A DNA stretch of 64,000 bases. Origin: Acidimicrobiia bacterium. Its GTDB lineage: Bacteria; Actinomycetota; Acidimicrobiia; Acidimicrobiales; Poriferisodalaceae. This document shows positions 18,837 to 25,828 of the stretch, one piece after another (within the stretch, counting starts at the first letter, position 1; each line of letters starts with the position of its first letter). Position numbers and translations under genes: made by a program. Where the stretch lies: NCBI GenBank assembly GCA_022821985.1, contig JAJECP010000008.1, positions 1-64,000 on the forward strand, read 5' to 3'. The notes under the pieces were generated by a model that was given only the letters and a program-made list of their open reading frames with translations, did not search any database and had not been told where the DNA came from.

Positions 18837-19223
18837 GTGGCACTCGAGACCAGCGACGCAGGCGATGCGCCGTTCGCTCCGTTTGCCCCGTTTGACGGCG
18901 TGCTCATGCTGCGACTCGACACCGAAACGCCTGCGGGCGACCGCACCTACTACGTCACACCTTTCGTCACCGATGGCGGTCGGCTGTTCGTCTTCGACGA
19001 GCCGGGCGATCGGAGCGACGCGCTCGAAGAACTGCTCGTGGGCAATCGCACGACGATCAGCTCCGCCTCCACCGGCGAGCTGACCATCGGTGCCGTCGGT
19101 CGTTACCCGACGTCGGAGGAGGAGGCATGGGCGCGTGACGCCTGCTCGGCGCGCTTCTTCTACGACCAGGCCTTGCAGGACCTCGCCCAGCTCGGCGGTT
19201 TGGTGACCCTGCACCCCGCCTGA
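18837..19223 (+). CDS. Hypothetical protein, possibly a flavin/F420 split-barrel protein
   Basis: A 128-residue protein not firmly recognised. The pattern VLMLRLDTETPAGDRTYYVTPFVTDGGRLFVFDEPGD, followed by an EELLVGNRTTISS strand and a GRYPTSEEEAWARD helix, resembles the split beta-barrel of Ddn-type F420 oxidoreductases or pyridoxamine-phosphate-oxidase-like proteins. The next gene is an F420-type LLM oxidoreductase, which makes this reading attractive but unproven. APFAPFAP is a short duplicated stretch at residues 11-18. The start rests on the TACGCT box. Confidence 0.45.
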   Translation: MALETSDAGDAPFAPFAPFDGVLMLRLDTETPAGDRTYYVTPFVTDGGRLFVFDEPGDRSDALEELLVGNRTTISSASTGELTIGAVGRYPTSEEEAWARDACSARFFYDQALQDLAQLGGLVTLHPA

Positions 19224-19239
19224 GCATCCACGTGAGATC

Positions 19240-19245
19240 TAGGGT
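19240..19245 (+). promoter_or_regulatory. -10 box TAGGGT of the LLM gene
   Basis: TAGGGT ends 7 nt before GTG 19253. It lies inside a longer reading from 19232 and argues against that earlier start. Confidence 0.5.
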
Positions 19246-19252
19246 TCCGGGC

Positions 19253-20320
19253 GTGCGCACAGCGATCGGGTTCGGAGGGCCGGCGTCGGGCAAGCGGCGC
19301 GACTGGGACGAACAGGTCGAGTTCCTGCGAGAGGCCGATCGCCTCGGCGTGGACATCCTGTGGTCGGCTGAGGCATGGGGCATGGACGGCGTCAGCACGC
19401 TTGCCTACCTCGCCGCGGTGACCGAGCGCTGCCAGCTCGGCACAGGCATCCTGCAGATTTCGGCCCGCGCCCCCGTCATGACCGCGATGACTGCGCTGTC
19501 GCTGGCAGCCATGACCGGCGACCGGTTCATCCTGGGGCTCGGCGTCAGCGGGCCGCAGGTTGTCGAGGGCCTGCACGGGGTGCGCTTCGCCGATCCGCTG
19601 GGCCGGCTGCGCGAGACGGTCGACATCTGCCGGCAGGCCTTCGCCGGCGAGAAGATCGCCTACGACGGCCGCCACCATGTGCTTCCTCTGCCAGACGGTC
19701 AGGGCAAGTCGCTGCGACTCGCGCAGCCCGCCAATGACTCCATCGAGATCTGGCTGGCCACGCTCGGGCCGCGCTCGCTGCGGTACACCGGCGAGGCCGC
19801 CGACGGCTGGGTGGGCGTGTGCTTCGTGCCGAGCTGCCCGGAGGCCACCTGGGGTCACGTGGCAGACGCCGCAGCAGCGGCCGGCCGCCCGCCGGGCTCG
19901 GTCGCCTGCCAGGTCGGGGGCGCCGTCGAGTTCGGCGACGACCTCGAGGCCCTGATCGAGCCGAGGCGATCGGGCATCGCCTTCACCCTGGGCGCGATGG
20001 GATCAGCGACTGCCAACTTCTACAACGATGCCTACCGCCGCGGCGGCTTCGAGGAAGAATGCCGCCACGTGCAGCGCCTGTGGTTGGACGGCGACCGGAC
20101 CACAGCGGCCGCTGCGGTGCCCGACCGGCTCGTGACCGAGACCAACTTCCTGGGCACCCACGCACAGGTCACCGACCAGGTACGGGCCTACCGGGATGCC
20201 GACGTGGACGTGCTGCGCCTGCAGCCCGAAGGGCCGACAGCCGCGGACCGGCTCGACACGCTGGCTCAGATGATCGACATCGTCCAAGCCGTCAACGCCG
20301 AACCCGCCGGGGCGACCTAA
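19253..20320 (+). CDS. LLM-class (luciferase-like) oxidoreductase, probably F420-dependent
   Basis: A 355-residue TIM-barrel oxidoreductase of the bacterial luciferase superfamily. The N-terminal [56 protein letters not shown] and the late [20 protein letters not shown] follow the F420-binding LLM pattern of actinobacteria. A hydride transfer using F420 or FMN is expected; the substrate is unknown. With GTG 19253 the first strand starts directly at the N-terminus, as is typical. It follows the possible split-barrel gene, and msrB follows 32 nt later under its own -10 box. Confidence 0.88.
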   Translation: MRTAIGFGGPASGKRRDWDEQVEFLREADRLGVDILWSAEAWGMDGVSTLAYLAAVTERCQLGTGILQISARAPVMTAMTALSLAAMTGDRFILGLGVSGPQVVEGLHGVRFADPLGRLRETVDICRQAFAGEKIAYDGRHHVLPLPDGQGKSLRLAQPANDSIEIWLATLGPRSLRYTGEAADGWVGVCFVPSCPEATWGHVADAAAAAGRPPGSVACQVGGAVEFGDDLEALIEPRRSGIAFTLGAMGSATANFYNDAYRRGGFEEECRHVQRLWLDGDRTTAAAAVPDRLVTETNFLGTHAQVTDQVRAYRDADVDVLRLQPEGPTAADRLDTLAQMIDIVQAVNAEPAGAT

Positions 20321-20339
20321 CTGGGGCCGGCCGTGTCAC

Positions 20340-20345
20340 TACCGT
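20340..20345 (+). promoter_or_regulatory. -10 box TACCGT of msrB
   Basis: TACCGT ends 7 nt before ATG 20353. Confidence 0.55.
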
Positions 20346-20352
20346 GGTGCAC

Positions 20353-20778
20353 ATGGCTGGGCAATCTGAGACGGGACGCGCCGTCACGTTCACCGAATCC
20401 GAGCTGCGCGAGCGCCTCACGCCGATGCAGTACCACGTCACTCAAGAGGCAGGAACCGAGCGCCCGTTCACGGGCGAGACCTGGGACAACCACGACGACG
20501 GGGCATATCACTGCGTGGTCTGCGGCGCGGAGCTGTTCGACTCAGAGACGAAGTTCGAGAGCGGATCCGGCTGGCCCAGCTTCACCCAGCCTGTCTCCGA
20601 CGAGGCAGTGGACACCGAGGTCGATCGCACGTACGGCATGATCCGCACCGAGGTGATGTGCAAGGCCTGCGGGGCTCACCTGGGCCACGTCTTCCCGGAC
20701 GGTCCCCGGCCGACCGGCGACCGCTTCTGCATGAACTCGGCATCGCTCCAGTTCGCACCCGCCGAAGAACCGGGCTGA
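20353..20778 (+). CDS. msrB: Peptide-methionine (R)-S-oxide reductase MsrB
   Basis: A 141-residue enzyme that reduces methionine-R-sulfoxide in proteins. Two zinc-binding pairs are present (CVVC near residue 56 and CKAC near residue 105), as are the core [16 protein letters not shown] and the catalytic RFCMNSASL. The resolving-type catalytic position is an ordinary Cys here, notable because selenocysteine is used in two other genes of this window. The length is standard. It ends 5 nt before the stop of the convergent MerR gene. The start is fixed by the TACCGT box. Confidence 0.95.
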   Translation: MAGQSETGRAVTFTESELRERLTPMQYHVTQEAGTERPFTGETWDNHDDGAYHCVVCGAELFDSETKFESGSGWPSFTQPVSDEAVDTEVDRTYGMIRTEVMCKACGAHLGHVFPDGPRPTGDRFCMNSASLQFAPAEEPG

Positions 20779-20783
20779 GTTCG

Positions 20784-21365
20784 CTAGTCCAAGTCGAGGC
20801 GGAGCTGGGTGGCGATCGGCTCGTCGGGGAACAGCTTTACCACGTCGGCATCGAGTTCGCGACGCACTCCCGCCACCGGCAGCACCGTCAGCATGGCCGC
20901 CTGACCCTGGCGCAACAGGCTGAGCACCTGATCGTCGTCGACCAGCAGCACATCGCTGCCGCTGATGACGATATTCGCCGAGGCAACCTCGCCTCCGAGC
21001 TGGTTGCGCAGGTAGTCGAATGCGCGGGCGATCGACTTCAAGTCGATGCCCTGGTCACGCATCTTCTTGGCGATCTTCAGCTCGACAAGGTCGTTGTAGG
21101 AGTAGCGACGCCGTGAGCCGCTGCCGGAGGCTTGGGCAACCGACGGCCTCACCAGTCCCTGACGGGCCCAGTGGTCGAGCTGCCGGTAGCTGATCCCCAC
21201 GAGCTCCGCCGTCTGCGGGCCGAAGAACCCTCCGGCCAGCGCACCCGCGACCTCGGGCACGGCCGATGGGTCAGATTCAACCGACGGCTCCGGCTGGGGC
21301 ATCGGTGGGCTGTCGTTTTCGGATCCCCTTGCCAGAGCTGTGTGGACGCGCTGCTGATCGGCCAT
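20784..21365 (-). CDS. MerR-family regulator (Rv1830/McdR-like)
   Basis: A 193-residue regulator. After an acidic, disordered N-terminus, a winged helix-turn-helix runs from about residue 48 (GPQTAELVGISYRQLDHWARQGLV) through the wing SRRRYSYNDL, followed by a long coiled helix and a C-terminal domain ending in QLRLDLD. It is the third regulator-like gene of the pgsA-gcvH-FHA-MerR-DUF151-MerR run; the mycobacterial gene at this position (Rv1830) is linked to cell-division timing. A strong ribosome-binding site (GGGGAGGAG) precedes ATG 21365. DNA targets are unknown. Confidence 0.88.
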   Translation of the reverse strand: MADQQRVHTALARGSENDSPPMPQPEPSVESDPSAVPEVAGALAGGFFGPQTAELVGISYRQLDHWARQGLVRPSVAQASGSGSRRRYSYNDLVELKIAKKMRDQGIDLKSIARAFDYLRNQLGGEVASANIVISGSDVLLVDDDQVLSLLRQGQAAMLTVLPVAGVRRELDADVVKLFPDEPIATQLRLDLD

Positions 21366-21537
21366 CGTTCTCTCCTCCCCGTTGCGGCAGGACCTCGCAA
21401 ATCACACCCTGCGAACTACCGAGTTGTGATCTGCACTCCCACAGAGCGTACGAGCACTCGTCTCTGCTGCGCAAGGGCGGCGTGGTGACAGCGTCCGGCG
21501 GCCAAGGGGATCGCAACGGCGATCCGGCCGCTGCGCC

Positions 21538-22062
21538 TCACTCTTTGTCGCCGGCCTCCGCCGCAGGACCGAAATCGTCGGGCTGCACGTCGTCCAGGAA
21601 CTGCTTGAACTCGTCGAGGAGCTCGTCGGGGTCGACGTCGTCAGGGGGATCCGCGGGGAGCTCGATGATCTGCCCCGCCTCGTCCAGCACCGACTCGCTG
21701 GCGAAGATGGGGGTGTCGGCCCGCACTGCCAGCGCGACGGCGTCGCTCGGCCGGGCAGAGATCGTGTGGGTGTCCGAGCCGATGGTGACCTCCATCTCGG
21801 CGAAGAACGTGCGATCGCGCAGGTCGGTGACGGTCACCTTGACGAGGGTCGCGCCGAGCACATCCAACATGGCTGCCATCAGGTCGTGCGTCAGCGGCCT
21901 CGGCACGCGAATCTGCTCGATGCCGCGGTAGATCGCCTGGGCCTCGGGGGTGTCGATCACCACCGGCAGCACTCGCTGAGAACCACCGGTCTCTCGCAGC
22001 AGCAAGAGCGGGCTCTGCGAGGGCATCTCCACCTGCACGCCAAGAAGCTCCATCTCGACCAT
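21538..22062 (-). CDS. Bifunctional nuclease-family protein (DUF151)
   Basis: A 174-residue protein. MELLGVQVEMPSQSPLLLLRE, LPVVIDTPEAQAI, RPLTHDLM and SARPSDAVALAVR are the typical blocks of the DUF151 domain, followed by an acidic tail (DDVQPDDFGP) seen in actinobacterial members such as Rv1829. Some relatives have DNase/RNase activity in vitro; the cellular role is unclear. ATG 22062 is chosen over GTG 22071 because a TAGTGT box ends 7 nt upstream. It lies between two MerR genes, an order conserved in actinobacteria. Confidence 0.92.
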   Translation of the reverse strand: MVEMELLGVQVEMPSQSPLLLLRETGGSQRVLPVVIDTPEAQAIYRGIEQIRVPRPLTHDLMAAMLDVLGATLVKVTVTDLRDRTFFAEMEVTIGSDTHTISARPSDAVALAVRADTPIFASESVLDEAGQIIELPADPPDDVDPDELLDEFKQFLDDVQPDDFGPAAEAGDKE

Positions 22063-22069
22063 GCCACGC

Positions 22070-22075
22070 ACACTA
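22070..22075 (-). promoter_or_regulatory. -10 box TAGTGT of the DUF151 gene
   Basis: Minus-strand TAGTGT ends 7 nt before ATG 22062, so this gene has its own promoter inside the block. Confidence 0.5.
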
Positions 22076-22114
22076 CTTCGGCCCTTGTGAGCATCGAGCC
22101 GGAGAGACCCGGGG

Positions 22115-23095
22115 CTAACGCCTGTAACGGCGCAATTGCTCCCCCATCACCACCGACCGCAGGCGCTCGCACAGCGCCGTCAAACGGCCCAAGGACCGCT
22201 GCGCGTCGAGCTCTGCCGACGCGCCGCCGGCATGCAGAATCGGCTGGATGCCCTGCTCGAACATGGAGGCGTCGCGCACGGCGGCATTGCGGATGACACG
22301 CAGGTGGCGCGCCTGCAAACCGTAGGTGGCGAACTCGCGCGAGATGCGGGCGATGAGCAGCGCACTGCTGCCGTAGCGCGGCTCAGGCGGCTCCAGCCCC
22401 AACGAGGCCTGCACTGGTTCGGGTTGTGTTGCGCCGGGCTGTGGCGGCAGCAGCCGAGTCGCGTCGTCATCGGCGAGCGGTACGAGCAGCCCGAAGTCGG
22501 TCAGCTCGGCGATCTCGTCAAGGGTGAGCCCGGTCTCGGCACTCAGATCGGCCGCGCTGTACGTGTGCGCGTCGTCCTCTGCAGCCCAGGGCAGTGCAGC
22601 GCCGCTCAAGACCGGCACCGCAGCCGGCTCGGTTGCCCGGACGGCGGGGTCTCGGCTCGAGAGCTCCTGGTCGCTTGCATCTGGGTCGACGACGGCGTCG
22701 TCAGCCGGCATCCCGCCTGTCGGACCCGCCGCATGACTGCCAGATTCTTCAAACTCAGGCGCTGTCTCGGCGGCGGCTGGCAACTCGACGGGCTCGGTGA
22801 CGCCGATGCCCCAGATGTCAGCAAGATGTTCGCCGCGATCGATCCGTTCGCCGATGATGCTGAGGGGCAGGTACTGATCGCGTTGACGGGTGAGGATCCA
22901 GCGCAGCACTTCGATGTCGTGGGGTCCGAAGCTGCGGTAACCCCCCGGCGTGCGGGCCGGCGAGATGAGCTTGCGATCTTCGAGGAACCGGATCTTGGAA
23001 TCGGTCAGATCGCTGAACTCGGACCGCAGCAACGCAACGACCTCGCCGATCGACAGTCGTGCTCCAGGTGAGGAAGGCTCGACCCCGGCGCTCAC
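22115..23095 (-). CDS. ftsR: MerR-family cell-division regulator (FtsR/Rv1828-like)
   Basis: A 326-residue regulator. The N-terminal domain LSIGEVVALLRSEFSDLTDSKIRFLEDRKLI, wing TPGGYRSFG and QRDQYLPLSIIGERI closely follow FtsR of corynebacteria and mycobacteria, which controls ftsZ and septation. The C-terminal part (TYSAADLSAETGLTLDEIAELTDFGLL...) looks like a second helix-turn-helix-type module followed by a helical sensor region; this is longer than in mycobacteria (about 250 residues). GTG 23095 overlaps the FHA gene stop (GTGA), so the two are translationally coupled. Confidence 0.9.
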   Translation of the reverse strand: MSAGVEPSSPGARLSIGEVVALLRSEFSDLTDSKIRFLEDRKLISPARTPGGYRSFGPHDIEVLRWILTRQRDQYLPLSIIGERIDRGEHLADIWGIGVTEPVELPAAAETAPEFEESGSHAAGPTGGMPADDAVVDPDASDQELSSRDPAVRATEPAAVPVLSGAALPWAAEDDAHTYSAADLSAETGLTLDEIAELTDFGLLVPLADDDATRLLPPQPGATQPEPVQASLGLEPPEPRYGSSALLIARISREFATYGLQARHLRVIRNAAVRDASMFEQGIQPILHAGGASAELDAQRSLGRLTALCERLRSVVMGEQLRRYRR

Positions 23096-23544
23096 AGCCC
23101 GACCGAGGCAACCAGGTAGAGCAGTTTGAACTTGCCCACCTGCAGCTCGTCGCCGCTGTGCAAGATGACCTCGCCATCGGTGCGAACGCCATTGATATAG
23201 GTGCCGTTCAGCGAGCCCACGTCGTACAGGATGTGCCCCCCTTGGCCGAGCTCGAGTACCACATGGCGGCGTGACACAGTGATGTCGTCGAGAAACACAT
23301 CACTGTCGGGGTGGCGACCCACGGTGACCCGGTCGCCGGCGAGCTCGAACCGCGTCCCCGATCGGTGCCCGGAGGTGACCACAAGCTCCGCCTGGCCGCT
23401 GTACGGCGGCACCTCGGTGACGCCGACAGGCGCGAGCACTTCGGTGGGTGCATCGGCCGTGGCGTCCAGGCGAGTGCCGCAGCTGGAACAGAACCGGGCG
23501 TCGTCGGCGCTCGACTTCCCACACACAGCGCAGATGATGGCCAT
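23092..23544 (-). CDS. FHA-domain protein with N-terminal zinc ribbon (GarA position)
   Basis: A 150-residue protein. Residues 5-22 hold two Cys pairs (C5-x2-C8 and C19-x2-C22), a zinc-ribbon pattern. From about residue 60 follows a forkhead-associated domain with VGRHPDSD, SRRHVVLELG and LNGTYING, which binds phosphothreonine. Its place between gcvH and the FtsR-like gene is that of GarA/OdhI, a kinase-controlled switch of 2-oxoglutarate metabolism. GarA has an ETTS phospho-site at its N-terminus; here only a Thr in DAPTEVL is found, and the zinc ribbon is different. ATG 23544 lies 5 nt after the gcvH stop. Confidence 0.88.
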   Translation of the reverse strand: MAIICAVCGKSSADDARFCSSCGTRLDATADAPTEVLAPVGVTEVPPYSGQAELVVTSGHRSGTRFELAGDRVTVGRHPDSDVFLDDITVSRRHVVLELGQGGHILYDVGSLNGTYINGVRTDGEVILHSGDELQVGKFKLLYLVASVGL

Positions 23545-23549
23545 GACGA

Positions 23550-23951
23550 TCAGATGTCCTCGGCGATCAGCGCGGCATAGCCATCGGCATCGAGCAGCGC
23601 CTCCATCTCGGCAGACGCTTGAGCTGCGTCGCCGGTCGGGGCGATGACGCAGATCCACCCGTCACCGTACGGCGATTCGTTGACCATCTGCGGCTCATCT
23701 TCGAGGGTGACATTCACCTCGACGACCTCGCCGGAGACCGGGGCAAAGATGTCCGAGACTGACTTGGTGGACTCGATTTCGCACATTGGCTCATCGGCGG
23801 TGACCTGAGCACCGATCTCGGGCAACTCCACATACACGACATCACCCAGCGCATCCTGTGCGAAATCGGTGATGCCCACCTGCACCCCGCCATCGGCAGG
23901 GCGCACCCATTCGTGATCGCTCGAGTAGCGAAGCTCGGCGGGTATCTCCAT
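23550..23951 (-). CDS. gcvH: Glycine cleavage system H protein
   Basis: The 133-residue lipoyl carrier that shuttles the aminomethyl group between the P, T and L proteins. The lipoylated lysine is K63 in [43 protein letters not shown] and the late DGWICVI are standard. The start is set by a TAGGTT box ending 7 nt upstream. It heads the gcvH-FHA-ftsR run; gcvP is at the far left of the window. Confidence 0.96.
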   Translation of the reverse strand: MEIPAELRYSSDHEWVRPADGGVQVGITDFAQDALGDVVYVELPEIGAQVTADEPMCEIESTKSVSDIFAPVSGEVVEVNVTLEDEPQMVNESPYGDGWICVIAPTGDAAQASAEMEALLDADGYAALIAEDI

Positions 23952-23958
23952 GCTCGCG

Positions 23959-23964
23959 AACCTA
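23959..23964 (-). promoter_or_regulatory. -10 box TAGGTT of gcvH
   Basis: Minus-strand TAGGTT ends 7 nt before ATG 23951. It drives the gcvH-FHA-ftsR operon. Confidence 0.55.
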
Positions 23965-23988
23965 CCGGATAGCTGTCACACGGATAGC

Positions 23989-24603
23989 TCAGCCGCTGGC
24001 GCTGCCGGCGCGCCCCTCACGCACTGCGTCGAAGGCCTGGGGGATGTAGCCCACCGCCGACCAGTAGTGGATCGGCAGGCCGGTCGCCACGAATACCCAG
24101 GCCGCCACTCCGAAAGCCTCCGCCACACCGATGTCGCTGTGGGACGCCAGGAAGCACGGCACAGCGAACATCATGAGAAACGTGCCGGTCTTGCCCCACC
24201 AGGTCACGTCGATCTTGCGAGCGCCGAGTGCCCCCAGCACCAGCGCCGCCACGGCGACCACTCCCTCCCGGAACAGTGCCAGAACTGCAATCCACATCGG
24301 CAGCGAGCCGTCGACGATCATCACCACCAGCGCGACCAGCAACAGCAGCCGATCGGCCGTGGGATCCAGGATCTTGCCGAGCTCGGAGACTTGGTTGAAG
24401 CGCCGCGCCACCCAGCCGTCGACCCAATCGGTAGCCCCGAGGGCGCCGAGCAGCAATGCAGCGGCCCAGCGGTCCTCGGCACCGAACACCAGCCACACGA
24501 ACCACGGCAGGCAGCACAGGCGAGCCAGGCTGATCAGATTCGGCACGGTGAACGGCCGCCACCCCGGGTCGGGGACCGGCGGCGCATCGGAGGCCTCGCT
24601 CAC
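23989..24603 (-). CDS. CDP-alcohol phosphatidyltransferase (PgsA type)
   Basis: A 204-residue membrane enzyme with several hydrophobic segments. The CDP-alcohol signature DG-x2-AR-x8-G-x3-D-x3-D is complete in TDWVDGWVARR...GKILDPTADR. It joins a CDP-activated lipid to an alcohol, probably glycerol-3-phosphate for phosphatidylglycerol/cardiolipin. Such genes sit near gcvH in mycobacteria (pgsA2 region). GTG 24603 is chosen because a TACTGT box ends 7 nt upstream; GTG 24612 lies inside that box. Confidence 0.88.
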   Translation of the reverse strand: MSEASDAPPVPDPGWRPFTVPNLISLARLCCLPWFVWLVFGAEDRWAAALLLGALGATDWVDGWVARRFNQVSELGKILDPTADRLLLLVALVVMIVDGSLPMWIAVLALFREGVVAVAALVLGALGARKIDVTWWGKTGTFLMMFAVPCFLASHSDIGVAEAFGVAAWVFVATGLPIHYWSAVGYIPQAFDAVREGRAGSASG

Positions 24604-24610
24604 GCGGCTC

Positions 24611-24616
24611 ACAGTA
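24611..24616 (-). promoter_or_regulatory. -10 box TACTGT of the pgsA-like gene
   Basis: Minus-strand TACTGT ends 7 nt before GTG 24603. It is back to back with the plus-strand box of the HIT gene. Confidence 0.5.
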
Positions 24617-24641
24617 CCGAGATGCCGTTGGCTCAGCCTCT

Positions 24642-24647
24642 TAGGCT
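24642..24647 (+). promoter_or_regulatory. -10 box TAGGCT of the HIT gene
   Basis: TAGGCT ends 6 nt before ATG 24654, in the 50-nt divergent gap. Confidence 0.5.
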
Positions 24648-24653
24648 GCGCGC

Positions 24654-25049
24654 ATGAGCACGATCTTCACGCGGATCATCGAGGGCGAGCTGCCCGGGAC
24701 GTTCGTGTGGCGCGACGACCGCTGCGTTGCGTTCCTGTCCATCAATCCGCTGTCGCCGGGTCACACACTGGTAGTGCCGATCGCCGAGATCGACCACTGG
24801 CTGGATGTCCCGGCGGACCTGCAGGCGCACCTGTTCGATGTGTCCAGACGCATCGGCCAGGCGCAGATGCAGGCATTGAAACCCGAACGCATCGGGCTGG
24901 TGGTCGCCGGCTTCGAAGTCCCCCACTGCCACATACACGTGTGCCCCGTGAACTCCATGGCCGACATGAACTTCGCCCGTCCGCTGCCGATGGCCTCGGC
25001 CGATGAGCTGAGCGGGCCCGCCGAAGCCATCCGCGCCGCGCTGGTCTAG
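24654..25049 (+). CDS. HIT-family nucleotide-binding hydrolase
   Basis: A 131-residue histidine-triad protein. IFTRIIEGELPGTFVWRDD at the N-terminus and PGHTLVVP precede the triad H91-C-H93-I-H95. Members hydrolyse nucleotide phosphoramidates or dinucleotides and act as general nucleotide housekeepers. The gene is monocistronic, and its stop overlaps the stop of the convergent SRAP gene at the palindrome CTAG (25046-25049). Confidence 0.93.
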   Translation: MSTIFTRIIEGELPGTFVWRDDRCVAFLSINPLSPGHTLVVPIAEIDHWLDVPADLQAHLFDVSRRIGQAQMQALKPERIGLVVAGFEVPHCHIHVCPVNSMADMNFARPLPMASADELSGPAEAIRAALV

Positions 25050-25795
25050 AAGAGCCGGACTGGCGCCGCTTCGGCGGGGTCCGCGGGCTCGATGAGACTG
25101 GCATCGCTGTTGCGGACGTTGCCGACGGCGCGGCCGACTTGATGCGAGTGCAGAATGCCTTCGGCAGCAGGTGCGCACATGGCCGACAGCATGTCGATGC
25201 CGTCGTTGGCGGGATCCAGCCACGCATCCCACGCCGATCGCTCCAACAGCACCGGCATGCGGTCGTGAATCGGCCCCATGAAATCGTTCGCTGCCGTCGT
25301 CAACACCGTTGCGGAGTGCAGCACGCGCCGTTCCGAGACTGGGCCGCTGCTGCCGGAAGGGTCCTCGGGCGGCCACCATCGCTCCCACAGGCCCGCCATG
25401 GCGAGCATGCCGCCATCCGTACGCGTGATGTAATGCGGGAGCGGGCGCTCATCGGGGCTCGTCCCCTTCGGCGCTCTTGGCCACTCATAGAAGCCATCTG
25501 CCGGCACGATGCAGCGACGCCGCTTGAATGCACTGCGGAACGCGTTCTTGGTGGACGCTGTCTCGGAGCGTGCATTGAACAGCGGCGGGCCCTTCGTGGG
25601 GTCGGCTGACCAAGCAGGCACGAGGCCCCACCGAAATGTCTCGAGACTGCGGGCATTGTCGTTGCCCACCACGGCCACGATGTCGGCAGTGGGCGCCACG
25701 TTGTAGCTGCGGGGTGCGTCGAAACCCGGCAGCGGGGTGTCGAAGTGCGCCGCTATCTGTTCGAGACTGGCTGCCGAGACAAACCGTCCGCACAT
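25046..25795 (-). CDS. SRAP (YedK/HMCES-like) abasic-site-binding protein
   Basis: A 249-residue SOS-response-associated-peptidase-domain protein. It starts MCGRF, so C2 becomes the N-terminal residue that cross-links to abasic sites in single-stranded DNA after Met removal. FNARSETAS, CIVPADGFYEW (with the conserved Glu) and the late IHDRMPVLL (with the active His) complete the pocket. It shields abasic sites during replication. GAGG lies about 10 nt before ATG 25795. Confidence 0.94.
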   Translation of the reverse strand: MCGRFVSAASLEQIAAHFDTPLPGFDAPRSYNVAPTADIVAVVGNDNARSLETFRWGLVPAWSADPTKGPPLFNARSETASTKNAFRSAFKRRRCIVPADGFYEWPRAPKGTSPDERPLPHYITRTDGGMLAMAGLWERWWPPEDPSGSSGPVSERRVLHSATVLTTAANDFMGPIHDRMPVLLERSAWDAWLDPANDGIDMLSAMCAPAAEGILHSHQVGRAVGNVRNSDASLIEPADPAEAAPVRLF

Positions 25796-25828
25796 GCGCT
25801 TGCCGCCTCGTCGGGTGGCGTCGCCCGG

